45,701 nt of DNA from Gammaproteobacteria bacterium. Its GTDB lineage: Bacteria; Pseudomonadota; Gammaproteobacteria; Pseudomonadales; PIVM01. A program made the position numbers and the translations under genes. Shown in pieces: positions 17,673 to 26,681 of the stretch. The DNA is taken from the NCBI GenBank assembly GCA_003353945.1, contig PIVM01000030.1, positions 1-45,701 of the forward strand, given 5' to 3'. The notes below the pieces were generated by a model, which was given only the letters and a program-made list of their open reading frames with translations, had not been told where the DNA came from and searched no databases. Each line of letters starts with the position of its first letter. Within the stretch, counting starts at the first letter, position 1.

Positions 17673-18056
17673 TTAACTTAGGAAATAGAGCATAATCGCC
17701 GAAATCGAAAATAGTACGAACAAGCGCTTTACCCGCCCTTTACTTCGAACATTCCTTTTCCGTGGGCGACGAGCAATTTGGCTACGTGCATTAATATCGC
17801 GCTTGTGTATGACCGAAGGGATATCCACCACATCAAGTTGTAGCACAGCACTGCACTGCTGAACCGCCTTACTTTTAGTGATATTGATAATTGCGTAATC
17901 GCAATGGTGTTTTATTAAGGCGAGATCATCTCGGCTTTTTATATAAAACCCGAGTAATGGAAAAGGGCTTAGATGCTGTGGCATCTCAAGCTTTGTAACA
18001 AACATTCCAATTGATAACATCTCAACAGGGTAACGACGATGAATTCCGGTGCTCAT
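17673..18056 (-). CDS. orphan DUF3391-like protein with C-terminal membrane helix
   Basis: The first 60 residues (KR-free PVEMLSIGMFVTKLEMP, then SPFPLLGFYIKSRDDLALI and a HCDYAIINI segment) match DUF3391, the domain that normally precedes an HD-GYP c-di-GMP phosphodiesterase. Here there is no HD-GYP domain. Instead there is a basic linker (RRPRKRNVRSKGRVKR, about 91-109) and one hydrophobic helix at the C-terminus (about 110-127). The 127 residues compare with about 400 for the usual fusion. It may be a membrane-tethered regulator or an evolutionary remnant. The start gives a family-like N-terminus. No partner gene lies nearby. Confidence 0.55.
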   Translation of the reverse strand: MSTGIHRRYPVEMLSIGMFVTKLEMPQHLSPFPLLGFYIKSRDDLALIKHHCDYAIINITKSKAVQQCSAVLQLDVVDIPSVIHKRDINARSQIARRPRKRNVRSKGRVKRLFVLFSISAIMLYFLS

Positions 18057-18388
18057 GATAAATCGACCTACTTTGCATTTTCTTCAAAACTGTATTTGCA
18101 AAGCACAGACCAATTCTCAGCATTACTCTTAAAAAAAGACATCCGACATCATAATTTATTGTTTTCAATGCAATTAGTTGCTCCATTAACAACAACTCTC
18201 GCCTTGCCTATGTGCTTACCGATTGATTTACTTTATCTGAATCGAAGACTAAGAACGTGACCAGTCGCGCGCTTTTGTGACGCAATTGACACTAGATACC
18301 TAAAATGTTTGCCCTTGATCTGGCGATGGCGTTAAAGCAAGACCGCAATATATCCATTATCCGACTCCGCCCCGTTAGCTGGTCATAT
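18057..18388. other. 332-bp gap
   Basis: This should hold the promoter of the minus-strand DUF3391 gene. The open frame on the plus strand (18039-18260) does not look coding. No hairpin or motif stands out. Confidence 0.45.
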
Positions 18389-19288
18389 CTATAGTACTTG
18401 TTCTTCAATTCCTTCAGCATACGCCAGCAATCGTTGTGCTTCTTTGACATGAAGTTCTTCTACTATGCGCCCATCAAACACAACAACACCCTGCCGCTGA
18501 GACTGCCGCCAGGCAGCGATCATCTTTCGAGCTTCCTCGATCTCCTCTGGTGCGGGCGAAAACACTTGGTTGCAAATTGCTAGCTGACGTGGATGAATCA
18601 GCGTCTTTCCGTCAAAACCCAGCGTTTTCCCTTGTTCACATGCTTCCTTCAAACCACTTTCGTCTTGCAGATGAATGTAAACACCGTCAATGATATCGCA
18701 ACCGCCCGCCCTTGCGGCCAGCACACTTTTCGAAAGAGCACAGAGCAAACCCTCACGTCCTGGAGTCTGGGGGACACGCAATTCTTTAGCCAAATCGTTA
18801 GTGCCCATCACTAATACGGCAACTTGTTCGTGGCCAGCAATATCCTCCGAATGTAACACACCCAGAGGAGTCTCAATCATCGCCCATATCGGCAGATCTG
18901 CGGGTGCGCCAGCTGTAGTGAGACACTCACACACAGAATCAATTATTTCGCTGTTATCAACTTTCGGTATCAGCACAGCATTAATCGGCATTTTGGCAAT
19001 TGCTTTCAGGTCTTCCCTGCCCCATTGGGTATCAATACCGTTAACTCTCACCACCAATTCTCGACCACCATAGCCTCCAGCAAGCACTGCAGCCTCGACT
19101 TGCGTTCGTGCTATGTCCTTGGACTCAACCGCCACGGCATCCTCAAGATCCAGAATGAGCGTATCAGCTGCAAGCTGCCGAGCTTTTTCCAGTGCACGCT
19201 GATTGGAACCCGGCATATATAGCACACTGCGACGAGCCCTGTTTAATAACTGTGACGTAGTGCTTTGCGATGCTGATTCAGCACACAT
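18389..19288 (-). CDS. CitE-like CoA-ester lyase (HpcH/HpaI aldolase family)
   Basis: The start is set at the ATG at 19288 (MCAESASQ) because AGGAG lies 7 bp before it. The two further ATG/GTG-type starts upstream overlap or precede that site. The 299-residue TIM-barrel protein shows the CitE motifs: RSVLYMPGSN, DLEDAVA with acidic metal ligands, RVNGIDTQWG, IPKVDN, MIETPLGVL and GTNDLAKEL. Relatives cleave or hydrolyse citryl-, malyl- or methylmalyl-CoA esters with Mg2+. The gene is not beside citrate lyase subunits, so a stand-alone malyl-CoA or related lyase/thioesterase role in fatty-acid or sterol side-chain metabolism is more likely. The exact substrate is unknown. Confidence 0.8.
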   Translation of the reverse strand: MCAESASQSTTSQLLNRARRSVLYMPGSNQRALEKARQLAADTLILDLEDAVAVESKDIARTQVEAAVLAGGYGGRELVVRVNGIDTQWGREDLKAIAKMPINAVLIPKVDNSEIIDSVCECLTTAGAPADLPIWAMIETPLGVLHSEDIAGHEQVAVLVMGTNDLAKELRVPQTPGREGLLCALSKSVLAARAGGCDIIDGVYIHLQDESGLKEACEQGKTLGFDGKTLIHPRQLAICNQVFSPAPEEIEEARKMIAAWRQSQRQGVVVFDGRIVEELHVKEAQRLLAYAEGIEEQVL

Positions 19289-19426
19289 ATTCATTCTCCT
19301 TGACAATGCCTTAAGGTCATTATTTTACCATGACAAACCATTGGAGAATCGCTGCATTCAGACTCTTTCGCCGTTTTGCATGTTTCATACATTAACGAAC
19401 TCAGGGCTGTGTGAGTGTCGAGAGTC

Positions 19427-20143
19427 TTATTGTGTTGCGTTTGCAAAAGTAAGGCCCGCCATCAACATCTCAAGTGCTGCGTTCAACTGAGAATTATTGA
19501 AAGGCAATTGTCGTAACCGAAAATGAGGTGGTTTCACAGTCAAATCAAGCTCAAATGGAACAGAAATACCCGCGATTTGCTTATACAGCAAATCGCCTTC
19601 TCGGTCGAGAATATGCAAATTTATGGACAATCCACGAGTTTGTTGTAGCAAACGATGGTTTTTCAACTCACCTCCAATGACAACCAGCGGCTGAACGGTA
19701 TCATCCCAGATTAACCGCCCATCATCAAAAACTGCACGTCGTAGCACTAACTCAACAAATACAACGCCATCATAATCACCTGAGGTTACAAGCTGTGAGA
19801 TCATCGATTCAACATAACGGTCTTCTTTCAACGGCATGAATTCTCCAACTGCAGGATCGTAGATAGAGCCAGACTGCTCCAATGCCTGTCGACGAAAAGA
19901 CTGATATTGATCTTTCCCAATCGTATTACAGTCACAACCAAGCTCTTCTAGCTTGGCTTTTAAATTTGAGTGGATTCTATAACCCTGCATTCGAAGCTCC
20001 CCCATCATAGTAACCACTGGCAATACAACCAGTTTTTGAGGCAAAGCAATAGGATTTTGTTTCTGTACCGGTATTTCCGCGCAACCGGCTAACAGCAGGA
20101 GTATAAGTACTACAACGGTGCTTCTATAGCTTAGATAATCCAT
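19427..20143 (-). CDS. lipoprotein of unknown function
   Basis: A signal peptide with lipobox LLAGC (Cys 21) is followed by about 215 residues with mixed alpha/beta composition. Segments such as LPQKLVVLPVVTM and GDYDGVVFVELVLRR suggest a Rossmann-like periplasmic fold of the kind found in several outer-membrane lipoproteins. I do not recognise the family. It lies between the CitE-like and hydrolase genes, all on the minus strand. The hydrolase stop is 25 bp upstream of its start, so the two may be co-transcribed. Confidence 0.65.
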   Translation of the reverse strand: MDYLSYRSTVVVLILLLLAGCAEIPVQKQNPIALPQKLVVLPVVTMMGELRMQGYRIHSNLKAKLEELGCDCNTIGKDQYQSFRRQALEQSGSIYDPAVGEFMPLKEDRYVESMISQLVTSGDYDGVVFVELVLRRAVFDDGRLIWDDTVQPLVVIGGELKNHRLLQQTRGLSINLHILDREGDLLYKQIAGISVPFELDLTVKPPHFRLRQLPFNNSQLNAALEMLMAGLTFANATQ

Positions 20144-20168
20144 TAGTCTGAACCAAATAGGTTAAATA

Positions 20169-21020
20169 CTACGTTTTAAGAAATTGAATAACTTTGGCAG
20201 AATAGGCCGGGAAATTTTCCCGATGGGGAAAATGACCAACCCCCGGGTAACTGACAAACTCATAACTTTCGGTAAAAGCCTGTTCCGTATTTTCAAATTG
20301 GTCCATACCAACACTGCCATCGGCCTCCCCGGCAAAATACAGTGTGGGTACCGACGTCTGCCTTGCCATTACCTCGCGCTGATATTTGCTTGAGCCTCGA
20401 ATCATAGCGCGATAATAAGCAAGCATCGCCTTTAAACCACCTGGCTCCGCCATTGCCCTTTTTAGCGGACCTAATGCAAAATCCTTAGGGTTCCAATTTG
20501 GAGACCATTCTCTGTAAAGCCGGTCAATAAACTGATAATTTCCCCTTGGCAACTGCCTCTCTGGTAACCACGCTAACTGAAAGTAAAAAACATACCAGGA
20601 TTTTTTCATTTGCGCCCAACTCATTTTTGTACTGTGCATATGCGGGACACACATTAAAACCAGCTTATCAAAACAATCAGTTTGCAGATTTGCCGCCGTA
20701 TAAGCCGCCATAGCCCCCCAATCATGACCAATGACAGTGGCTTTTTGAAATCCTAAAGCCTCTATCAATGCAAGCACATCTTCGGCCAAAGCCAATACGG
20801 AGTAGTCTCCATCCGGTGCAAACCCGCTTGGATAATACCCTCGCATAAAAGGCACAACAGCACGAAATCCCTGTTCCGCAAGCAAAACAAGCATTTCAGA
20901 AAAACTATACGCTGTATCTGGAAACCCGTGCAAACAAAGCACTAAAGGCCCCTCACCCGCCTCCAGATATGCGAACTCAACACCATTGGCGTGAATCGTT
21001 TTTACTGTGTGCTCGGACAT
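20169..21020 (-). CDS. alpha/beta hydrolase, epoxide hydrolase family (second)
   Basis: The start at 21020 (MSEHTVKTIHANG) is preferred because AAGG lies upstream and the extra 14 codons of the longer frame look non-coding. Counting from this start, HGFPD is at 31-35, the nucleophile D100 in GHDWGA, an acidic residue in GEADGSVG near 232, and the catalytic His in GVGHFPHRE near 261. The cap holds AYYRAM. It differs from the 7536-8426 protein in sequence but shares its architecture. The gene is divergent from a TetR-type regulator, which may control it. The substrate is unknown. Confidence 0.83.
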   Translation of the reverse strand: MSEHTVKTIHANGVEFAYLEAGEGPLVLCLHGFPDTAYSFSEMLVLLAEQGFRAVVPFMRGYYPSGFAPDGDYSVLALAEDVLALIEALGFQKATVIGHDWGAMAAYTAANLQTDCFDKLVLMCVPHMHSTKMSWAQMKKSWYVFYFQLAWLPERQLPRGNYQFIDRLYREWSPNWNPKDFALGPLKRAMAEPGGLKAMLAYYRAMIRGSSKYQREVMARQTSVPTLYFAGEADGSVGMDQFENTEQAFTESYEFVSYPGVGHFPHRENFPAYSAKVIQFLKT

Positions 21021-21312
21021 ATTGATCGTTAACCTTGTGTTCGCCAATCGAAAAAAATGCACACCACTATTCTGTCATTAAAATGAGCCAGATCATACCC
21101 ATGTTAAGTAAACAGACCGAGAAGTATCATAGCAAAACATACGCCCAAAAATGTGGAATACATGACATAAATGCTACTTTACATTTTTAATAGTTTGTAC
21201 GATAAGAACTATCCGATTGGCCTGAGATTGTTATGTGCTCAGCCCAGCGTCAGTAATTATGAATCCAATACCTTTGCACTATGGCACAATTTGACCATTC
21301 GGTGATCTTTTA

Positions 21313-21627
21313 ATGAATAACAATATGCAGCATGCTTTAACCCGAAAGGGTATGCAAACTCAGGAGAAGGTCATTGTCGCGGGAGTTGAGTGTATTGCTG
21401 CACTTGGTTTTCACACTGCGAGCACCAATAAAATTGCCCAACGCGCGGGAGTAACCTGGGGCACACTGCAGCACCAATTTGGCGACAAAGCCACTTTGTT
21501 GGAAACTGTCCTAGACCATGCATTCAATGAGCAAATTGAAACCTTACGTCGTGCAATTCACCCGGGTCAACCCCTAGAAGAACGCATTAACGATATGCTC
21601 AATGCATTCTGGCAAAACCAGAATTAA
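21313..21627 (+). CDS. short TetR-type regulator lacking its ligand domain
   Basis: Residues about 15-62 form a TetR helix-turn-helix (GVECIAALGFHTASTNKIAQ, then RAGVTWGTLQHQFGDKATLL). The protein stops at 104 residues with MLNAFWQNQN, at the point where TetR proteins enter the ligand-binding domain (total usually about 190-220). The hairpin that follows starts immediately, so the truncation looks settled rather than a recent frameshift. It may still bind DNA but could not respond to a ligand in the normal way. It is divergent from the epoxide-hydrolase-like gene (292-bp gap). Confidence 0.75.
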   Translation: MNNNMQHALTRKGMQTQEKVIVAGVECIAALGFHTASTNKIAQRAGVTWGTLQHQFGDKATLLETVLDHAFNEQIETLRRAIHPGQPLEERINDMLNAFWQNQN

Positions 21628-21628
21628 A

Positions 21629-21676
21629 AAAGCCGATGCTTTCTGGCCATTACCAGCAAACATCGGCTTTGCTTTT
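21629..21676. terminator. bidirectional terminator between tetR and the cytochrome operon
   Basis: AAAGCCGATG and CATCGGCTTT form the outer 10-bp stem, with an inner CTGG/CCAG pair. A-rich and T-rich flanks allow termination from both sides, fitting the converging tetR gene and cupredoxin gene. Confidence 0.8.
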
Positions 21677-21727
21677 TAGCTTTCCAGCCAACGCTGAACT
21701 TTCAAAGCCCAGCATTAATCCTAAATA

Positions 21728-22456
21728 CTAGAGCTTAAGAGAAACGTTTTTCTTGGCTTCACTACCCGCCTCAATCGTTATCGTCTGCTCGCTTTCACCC
21801 AGCTTTTCATGCCAGATTTTTAGTTGATAGGTACCTGGCGGAATATCACCTATGCTGAAGTTGCCGTTTTCATCAGTCAACGCTGTATAGGGTGATTCAG
21901 CAATATACCACCAAGCTGACATCCACGAATGCAGGTCGCACTTAACCCTGATCACTCCCGGCTTTCTCAGCTTGGTTTTCTTTACCTGCATCTCGGTATT
22001 GGCTTTCATCTTCTTATTGACGTTGAAGATTCCCTTGCTGATGGTATGCACGTTGTGCCCAATAGGATCACTGTTGAGAACTTCTCCTCCTGTTTTGGGT
22101 TTTAGCAACATGACATGTGGTTTGAAAACGCAACCATGCTGGTCAAAGGTAAAATTGGCGGGAAACTGCCAGGCTTTACCCGACGCAATACCACTAACAC
22201 TGACTACGGCATTTTTAATACCACCACTTTTGCCAACAATCAGATTTTCTGAATACTGCTTGCCACAATGCTCAGCATCTGTGTCAACATTCAGTTCTTT
22301 CGCAGGCGGTGGCGTACCATCAAACATGATACTTCCAGACAAACTACCCCCGTTACTGACACCGCCTTCCACCTCCTTGTACTTAGCAGCCTGTACCTGT
22401 GTAATAACTAATAGTGCACTGCAAAAAAGCAGCATCGAGCGGTAAGGTAACTTCAT
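21728..22456 (-). CDS. periplasmic cupredoxin-like protein with regulatory beta domain
   Basis: ATG 22456 is preferred to the TTG 9 bp upstream because AGGAG lies 9 bp before it. The signal peptide ends in TQVQA. From this start, H134 and H137 (GHNVH) together with C173, H176 and M179 (CDLHSWM) give a type I copper-site pattern like that of methylamine-utilisation-type cupredoxins. The C-terminal 70 residues (ENGNFSIGDIPPGTYQLKIWH) are a carboxypeptidase-regulatory-like beta sandwich. It should be a soluble periplasmic electron carrier or copper protein. It is the last gene of the cytochrome block, 139 bp after the dihaem protein, in the position of an electron shuttle partner. That role is inferred. 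Confidence 0.75.
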   Translation of the reverse strand: MKLPYRSMLLFCSALLVITQVQAAKYKEVEGGVSNGGSLSGSIMFDGTPPPAKELNVDTDAEHCGKQYSENLIVGKSGGIKNAVVSVSGIASGKAWQFPANFTFDQHGCVFKPHVMLLKPKTGGEVLNSDPIGHNVHTISKGIFNVNKKMKANTEMQVKKTKLRKPGVIRVKCDLHSWMSAWWYIAESPYTALTDENGNFSIGDIPPGTYQLKIWHEKLGESEQTITIEAGSEAKKNVSLKL

Positions 22457-22595
22457 AAAAATCAACTCCTATTATCTCTTTGCTGAAATCTGCTAAAACT
22501 TAACTATGTAGGCTCTAACTTAAATTCAACAATCTATTTTTCTATACAAAGAAGGGCGAGGAAACCATCGCTTCCTCACCCTTCAAAATTCCAGA

Positions 22596-24029
22596 TTAAT
22601 TTAGCTCCAGTTCCATCCAATTTGAAACAGCCTTATGGCCACCTCGATTGTTGGCTGAACCATCCCAAGCTGCAACGGCCACTGGCAACTTCTTATGTTT
22701 CGCCAACTCAGACTGGGAGTTCAGTTTCTGGATCATAACCACTGTCCATACACCATCCTTCCAAACTGCCTTGCCTTTGACATTTTGCTGGGAAACCGGA
22801 ATATCACCCAATGTGCCAAAACCTTTAGCTTTCACCACATCCACCGGTGAGGAACGCTTGGATTTTTCATCGGTCTTTTTACTCTTGATCATAACAAAAC
22901 CGTCTTTGTCGATTGCCGTTTGCCAATCCGACTTCCACTGCCAAATCGTCACTTCCTCTTTGTCGTCACCCATACCGATAAAGGGTAAACCCAGATAATC
23001 ATCGGGTGAGGCTGCTGCGACATGCTGAATAGCTACACCATCGCGAAAATCGGTGGTGTTGCCAATATTGGCATCCTGCGTTTTATCCTGCCATTGCATC
23101 CTAACCAATAATTCGCCTGAAGATTGCGCAACCTGAACACTAACCTCTTTTACCCAATCATCCATCGCCCAAAGCGGACGCAGTCTGATTTTGGTCGCTT
23201 CTATGTTCTGCCAAGCATTATCATTTGGATTCAAGGAAAACTGATCATTGACCTTCACCGCTTTCAGCGTGGGAGTCTTCTGTGGAGCGAGAGATGCAGC
23301 GTCAAGCGACACTGTTGACATCGATTGAATGTAATGTACCACATCCCATGTCTGTGCTGGATTCAGTTCCTCAGCAAAAGATGGCATTGGCGTACTATCC
23401 AATCCAGTTACCAGCGTTCTGTAAATATCTGCTGATGCTGCACCGCCTTTCATCAACAAAGGCCCTAATGTCAGATCGTAAGGTGTTATGGGGTTATCCC
23501 AGTCATCTGTCAGAGTAGCAGCTGACGGCCCATCACCTCGACCCTCATCACCGTGACACTTGTTGCACTCAAGTTCAACGTAGAGTTTTTTACCGCTGGC
23601 AACACTCTGCGCAGTATTCTTTGATTCTTTGGTCAAAGTGACCGGCTTCTCCATCGCCTCCTCATCCTCAAAAATATCGGAGAATGTTTTGACATACTGA
23701 ACCAGACCTAGCAGCTGTTTTTCTGTCATGCGGTCCCAGGCCGGCATGGAAGTTCCGGCCACACCGTACTTAATACTGCGATAGATATCATCATCCGTGG
23801 GAGGGGAGCCACTTGGTGTTGTACGAAACTTATACACGCCGCGAGTAAAATCTCTCGCTTTCGGGTATAGAAATTTCTCTGCAGTACCTATACCATCACC
23901 ATTTTCTCCGTGACAGGCGGCACAATGTTTCGAATAAAGTTGCTTTGCGTCATCGCTACCGGCTATGCCCGGCGAAGCACAAAGAAGCGATGTAATTAGT
24001 GCTGTCGCTGAAATAGCTACTTGTCGCAT
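22596..24029 (-). CDS. dihaem cytochrome c fused to an ethylbenzene-dehydrogenase-type haem b domain
   Basis: The start at 24029 (MRQVAIS) follows AGGAG at 7 bp. The signal peptide ends near GIAG. Numbered from the longer frame, haem c sites are C41-x2-C44-H45 (CAACH) and C160-x2-C163-H164 (CNKCH), each in a cytochrome-c domain with likely axial Met in TSMPAW and STPMPSF. Residues about 255-480 resemble the EB_dh haem b domain (NDNAWQNIEATKIRL ... VAAWDGSANNRGG), as in the gamma subunits of ethylbenzene dehydrogenase, NarC and nitrite oxidoreductase. It should be periplasmic. It lies 256 bp downstream of the trihaem paralogue and may be transcribed with it. Confidence 0.8.
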   Translation of the reverse strand: MRQVAISATALITSLLCASPGIAGSDDAKQLYSKHCAACHGENGDGIGTAEKFLYPKARDFTRGVYKFRTTPSGSPPTDDDIYRSIKYGVAGTSMPAWDRMTEKQLLGLVQYVKTFSDIFEDEEAMEKPVTLTKESKNTAQSVASGKKLYVELECNKCHGDEGRGDGPSAATLTDDWDNPITPYDLTLGPLLMKGGAASADIYRTLVTGLDSTPMPSFAEELNPAQTWDVVHYIQSMSTVSLDAASLAPQKTPTLKAVKVNDQFSLNPNDNAWQNIEATKIRLRPLWAMDDWVKEVSVQVAQSSGELLVRMQWQDKTQDANIGNTTDFRDGVAIQHVAAASPDDYLGLPFIGMGDDKEEVTIWQWKSDWQTAIDKDGFVMIKSKKTDEKSKRSSPVDVVKAKGFGTLGDIPVSQQNVKGKAVWKDGVWTVVMIQKLNSQSELAKHKKLPVAVAAWDGSANNRGGHKAVSNWMELELN

Positions 24030-24284
24030 ACGTGTTCTCCTCATAATTTACACTGACCTCAGTGTACTACCACTGACTATTATTCTACATTTAAATTAAG
24101 TTAATTGAGTACCCCGTGATTTGTTACTCCTACATTTGTTACTCCTACGGCTCATCTTTCACTCAACCACTCCCCCGACAGACCAATGATTTTTCGTTTA
24201 CATTAACAGTCGAATCTCCCATTATGCTGTCTTATTTTCCTTTTGAACACTTTTAACAGATCCGCTGGTAGTAAATTTTACGTA

Positions 24285-26681
24285 TTATTTACCAACTTGT
24301 TTACGCTGCCAGTAAATTAGCAGCAGTCCAGCTAAAAATGTACCGAACACTGCACCCAGCGGCGCGGCAATCAATTTAGAATAATCCGTTTCCTCTGCCA
24401 GGTATAACCAGAACCATGGAGTGAACGTATGTTTTGGTCCTTTTTCTGCGTTATTCCCATCCCAGTTTGCAAAGGAAATGGGGATCATTCTACCCTGGCC
24501 AAAACTCAGGTCCGGCGAACCCTCAGGAAAACGTGCGCGTTTCATCAATACCTGCCAGCGTCCATCCGCCCACTTGGCAGTAACCTTCAGATCATGCTGA
24601 TCACGCATTTTCAAAGGAGTCTCTTTACCTGCACTATCAAATATCAGGGACATTGCTTTCACAACAGGTTCAACTGATCCCGCATTCCAGTACCAGATCG
24701 TTGATTTGTGCGACTCATCGCCATGGCTAATCAACGGTTTTTCCACAGGGTCTTGAGAAAAGGCATTTTCCTTGGGAAACTCTATCGCCACTGCGTCAGA
24801 ATAAAAGACTTCATCCTTATCTTCTAACTGTGACAAGACCTCACCCCCAGGAATACTCTTTGTACGATCATTGACCTCTACTAGAAATGCAATCTCGGTC
24901 GCATTATAAACCGCACGTACTGCAATAGTGTCATTCAACGGCGTAAATAAGCGATCCTCATGAATAATATTCGGCGCCAGATAATAGTTGGCCGCTGGAG
25001 CAGTTTGCCAGACAGGATCATCCACCGTACCAGGCAGTTCTTCCATCAATTCAGTAGCGACAATAACCTGCTCACTACCGGGTTCAACTTGCTCCAGGCT
25101 CAGTGAATATATGTAGTTGGCAACATGCCAGCGATCCGAGCGCAACACGGGATCTTCATCACCGTCAAACCCTTCATGCGATGGCATGGGTGAACCCGGA
25201 ATACCCATGGATACCGCAGTATAGATATTTCTAATGATCTGTTCCTGCTGTTTACCTTCTCCGTTTGCTGGGAACATGGTGCCCAAACGCCAGCTCCAGG
25301 GCTTGGTCAAATCACGCGCCCAAATGCGATACCCCCAGTCATCATCGGTAATCTCACCTGAATGACGATCGCCCCGCGCATGTAAACCATGACATTTTTT
25401 GCAGTTTTCATCATAAACCTTTTTACCTTTCTCGATAGATTCGGGTGTGTAAGGTTCTTGCTCGCTGAATGAAATCTGCTCTTTAATGACTTGCACATCT
25501 GCTTTCAGATAATGGCCATCATCATCAAATGCATCATCTTCAGCATCCTCTGGCGCCCAAGCGGCAGATGTATCGAACTTCTTTAAAACCGGGATCAATG
25601 ATGTAATTTGTTTGTCACTCAAAATGCCTGCCCACCCCGTCATACTGGTAGCCTGCAGACCATATTTGATTGCGTTGAACAAATCTTCATCTCTGGGCGG
25701 TAGCGTTCCAGGTGAGGTTTTGTATTTGTACATACCTTGCGCAAAATCTCGAGGCCTGGGAGATAAAAATTCAGCAGCGGGCCCATCGCCTTCACCATTT
25801 TCACCATGGCAAACCGCACAGCGGAATTGATACTGCGCCTCACCACTCATGTCCTTACGCTGGCTCTTAAGCTTATCCTTCATACCGGTAACTTGCTTTG
25901 ACTGCGCATGATCCCAGATTCGCGGCACCTGACCGACATAATCATACAAAAAAGTAATCATCTGCCAAGCTTCTTGTGGCTCTATCATCTCATGCCAGGC
26001 AGGCATAACAGAACGCCAAGGCATGGCAACTTTTGGCAAGCCAATATACCCACCGTTAATGCGCCAGAACAAATAGGACTCCTGCAACTGAGCTATAGAA
26101 CCACTACCTTGAAAATTAGTGGGAAGCGGATCAAAGGCCGGCGCATAATGGCCATTGCCATCCAGTCCATTACCATGGCAATAAAAACAATTTTGAAAAT
26201 AGAGATCCCTTCCCTTATTCACTTCTTCGTGATAATACTGCCAAGCGGCCTTGGGGTCTTTATCCAGCTGAGCAAGCACTTTTTGGCGAATCGGATTTTC
26301 CAGCGCAGATAAATCGTATTTCTTTCCCTGCAGATCCATGCGAGATGGTGGTGACGGGTGAACCTGACGAATCTCAGGCGGCACCGTTATGGAAGGTTTA
26401 ACAAACGAGAAAGTAAAATACCCGGATACTGCGGAAAAGAATATTAAAAAACACCAACGAACCAGACGTTGATCATCGTCTCGTAGCACCTTAATTACGG
26501 GCTCAAGCATCTCTTCAAGCAATGCATCATCACTGGAATAGTAAAGAATAACACCACTGATAATTATCGACATGTAAGTCGCTATCAGTGAAATGGGTAC
26601 CAGGGGCGGTATTGCCCACTGTAGCACTGCCCAGGAAACAAGAATGATAAACAGGGCTTTCCAAAAGGCCGATAATCTCAT
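24285..26681 (-). CDS. membrane trihaem cytochrome c fused to an EB_dh haem b domain
   Basis: The 798-residue protein starts with two hydrophobic helix regions (about 10-48 and 75-95). Three haem c sites follow: CFYCH (165-169), CAVCH (288-292) and CKKCH (427-431). The C-terminal part (about 545-760) resembles the EB_dh haem b domain (ISFANWDGNNAEKGPKH), and a final helix (about 775-792) returns to the membrane. The start overlaps the stop of the upstream dihaem gene by 4 bp (ATGA), so translation is coupled. This combination of membrane anchor, three c haems and a molybdoenzyme-gamma-type haem b domain is unusual. It could carry electrons between the bd-like subunit and periplasmic partners. 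Confidence 0.8.
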   Translation of the reverse strand: MRLSAFWKALFIILVSWAVLQWAIPPLVPISLIATYMSIIISGVILYYSSDDALLEEMLEPVIKVLRDDDQRLVRWCFLIFFSAVSGYFTFSFVKPSITVPPEIRQVHPSPPSRMDLQGKKYDLSALENPIRQKVLAQLDKDPKAAWQYYHEEVNKGRDLYFQNCFYCHGNGLDGNGHYAPAFDPLPTNFQGSGSIAQLQESYLFWRINGGYIGLPKVAMPWRSVMPAWHEMIEPQEAWQMITFLYDYVGQVPRIWDHAQSKQVTGMKDKLKSQRKDMSGEAQYQFRCAVCHGENGEGDGPAAEFLSPRPRDFAQGMYKYKTSPGTLPPRDEDLFNAIKYGLQATSMTGWAGILSDKQITSLIPVLKKFDTSAAWAPEDAEDDAFDDDGHYLKADVQVIKEQISFSEQEPYTPESIEKGKKVYDENCKKCHGLHARGDRHSGEITDDDWGYRIWARDLTKPWSWRLGTMFPANGEGKQQEQIIRNIYTAVSMGIPGSPMPSHEGFDGDEDPVLRSDRWHVANYIYSLSLEQVEPGSEQVIVATELMEELPGTVDDPVWQTAPAANYYLAPNIIHEDRLFTPLNDTIAVRAVYNATEIAFLVEVNDRTKSIPGGEVLSQLEDKDEVFYSDAVAIEFPKENAFSQDPVEKPLISHGDESHKSTIWYWNAGSVEPVVKAMSLIFDSAGKETPLKMRDQHDLKVTAKWADGRWQVLMKRARFPEGSPDLSFGQGRMIPISFANWDGNNAEKGPKHTFTPWFWLYLAEETDYSKLIAAPLGAVFGTFLAGLLLIYWQRKQVGK

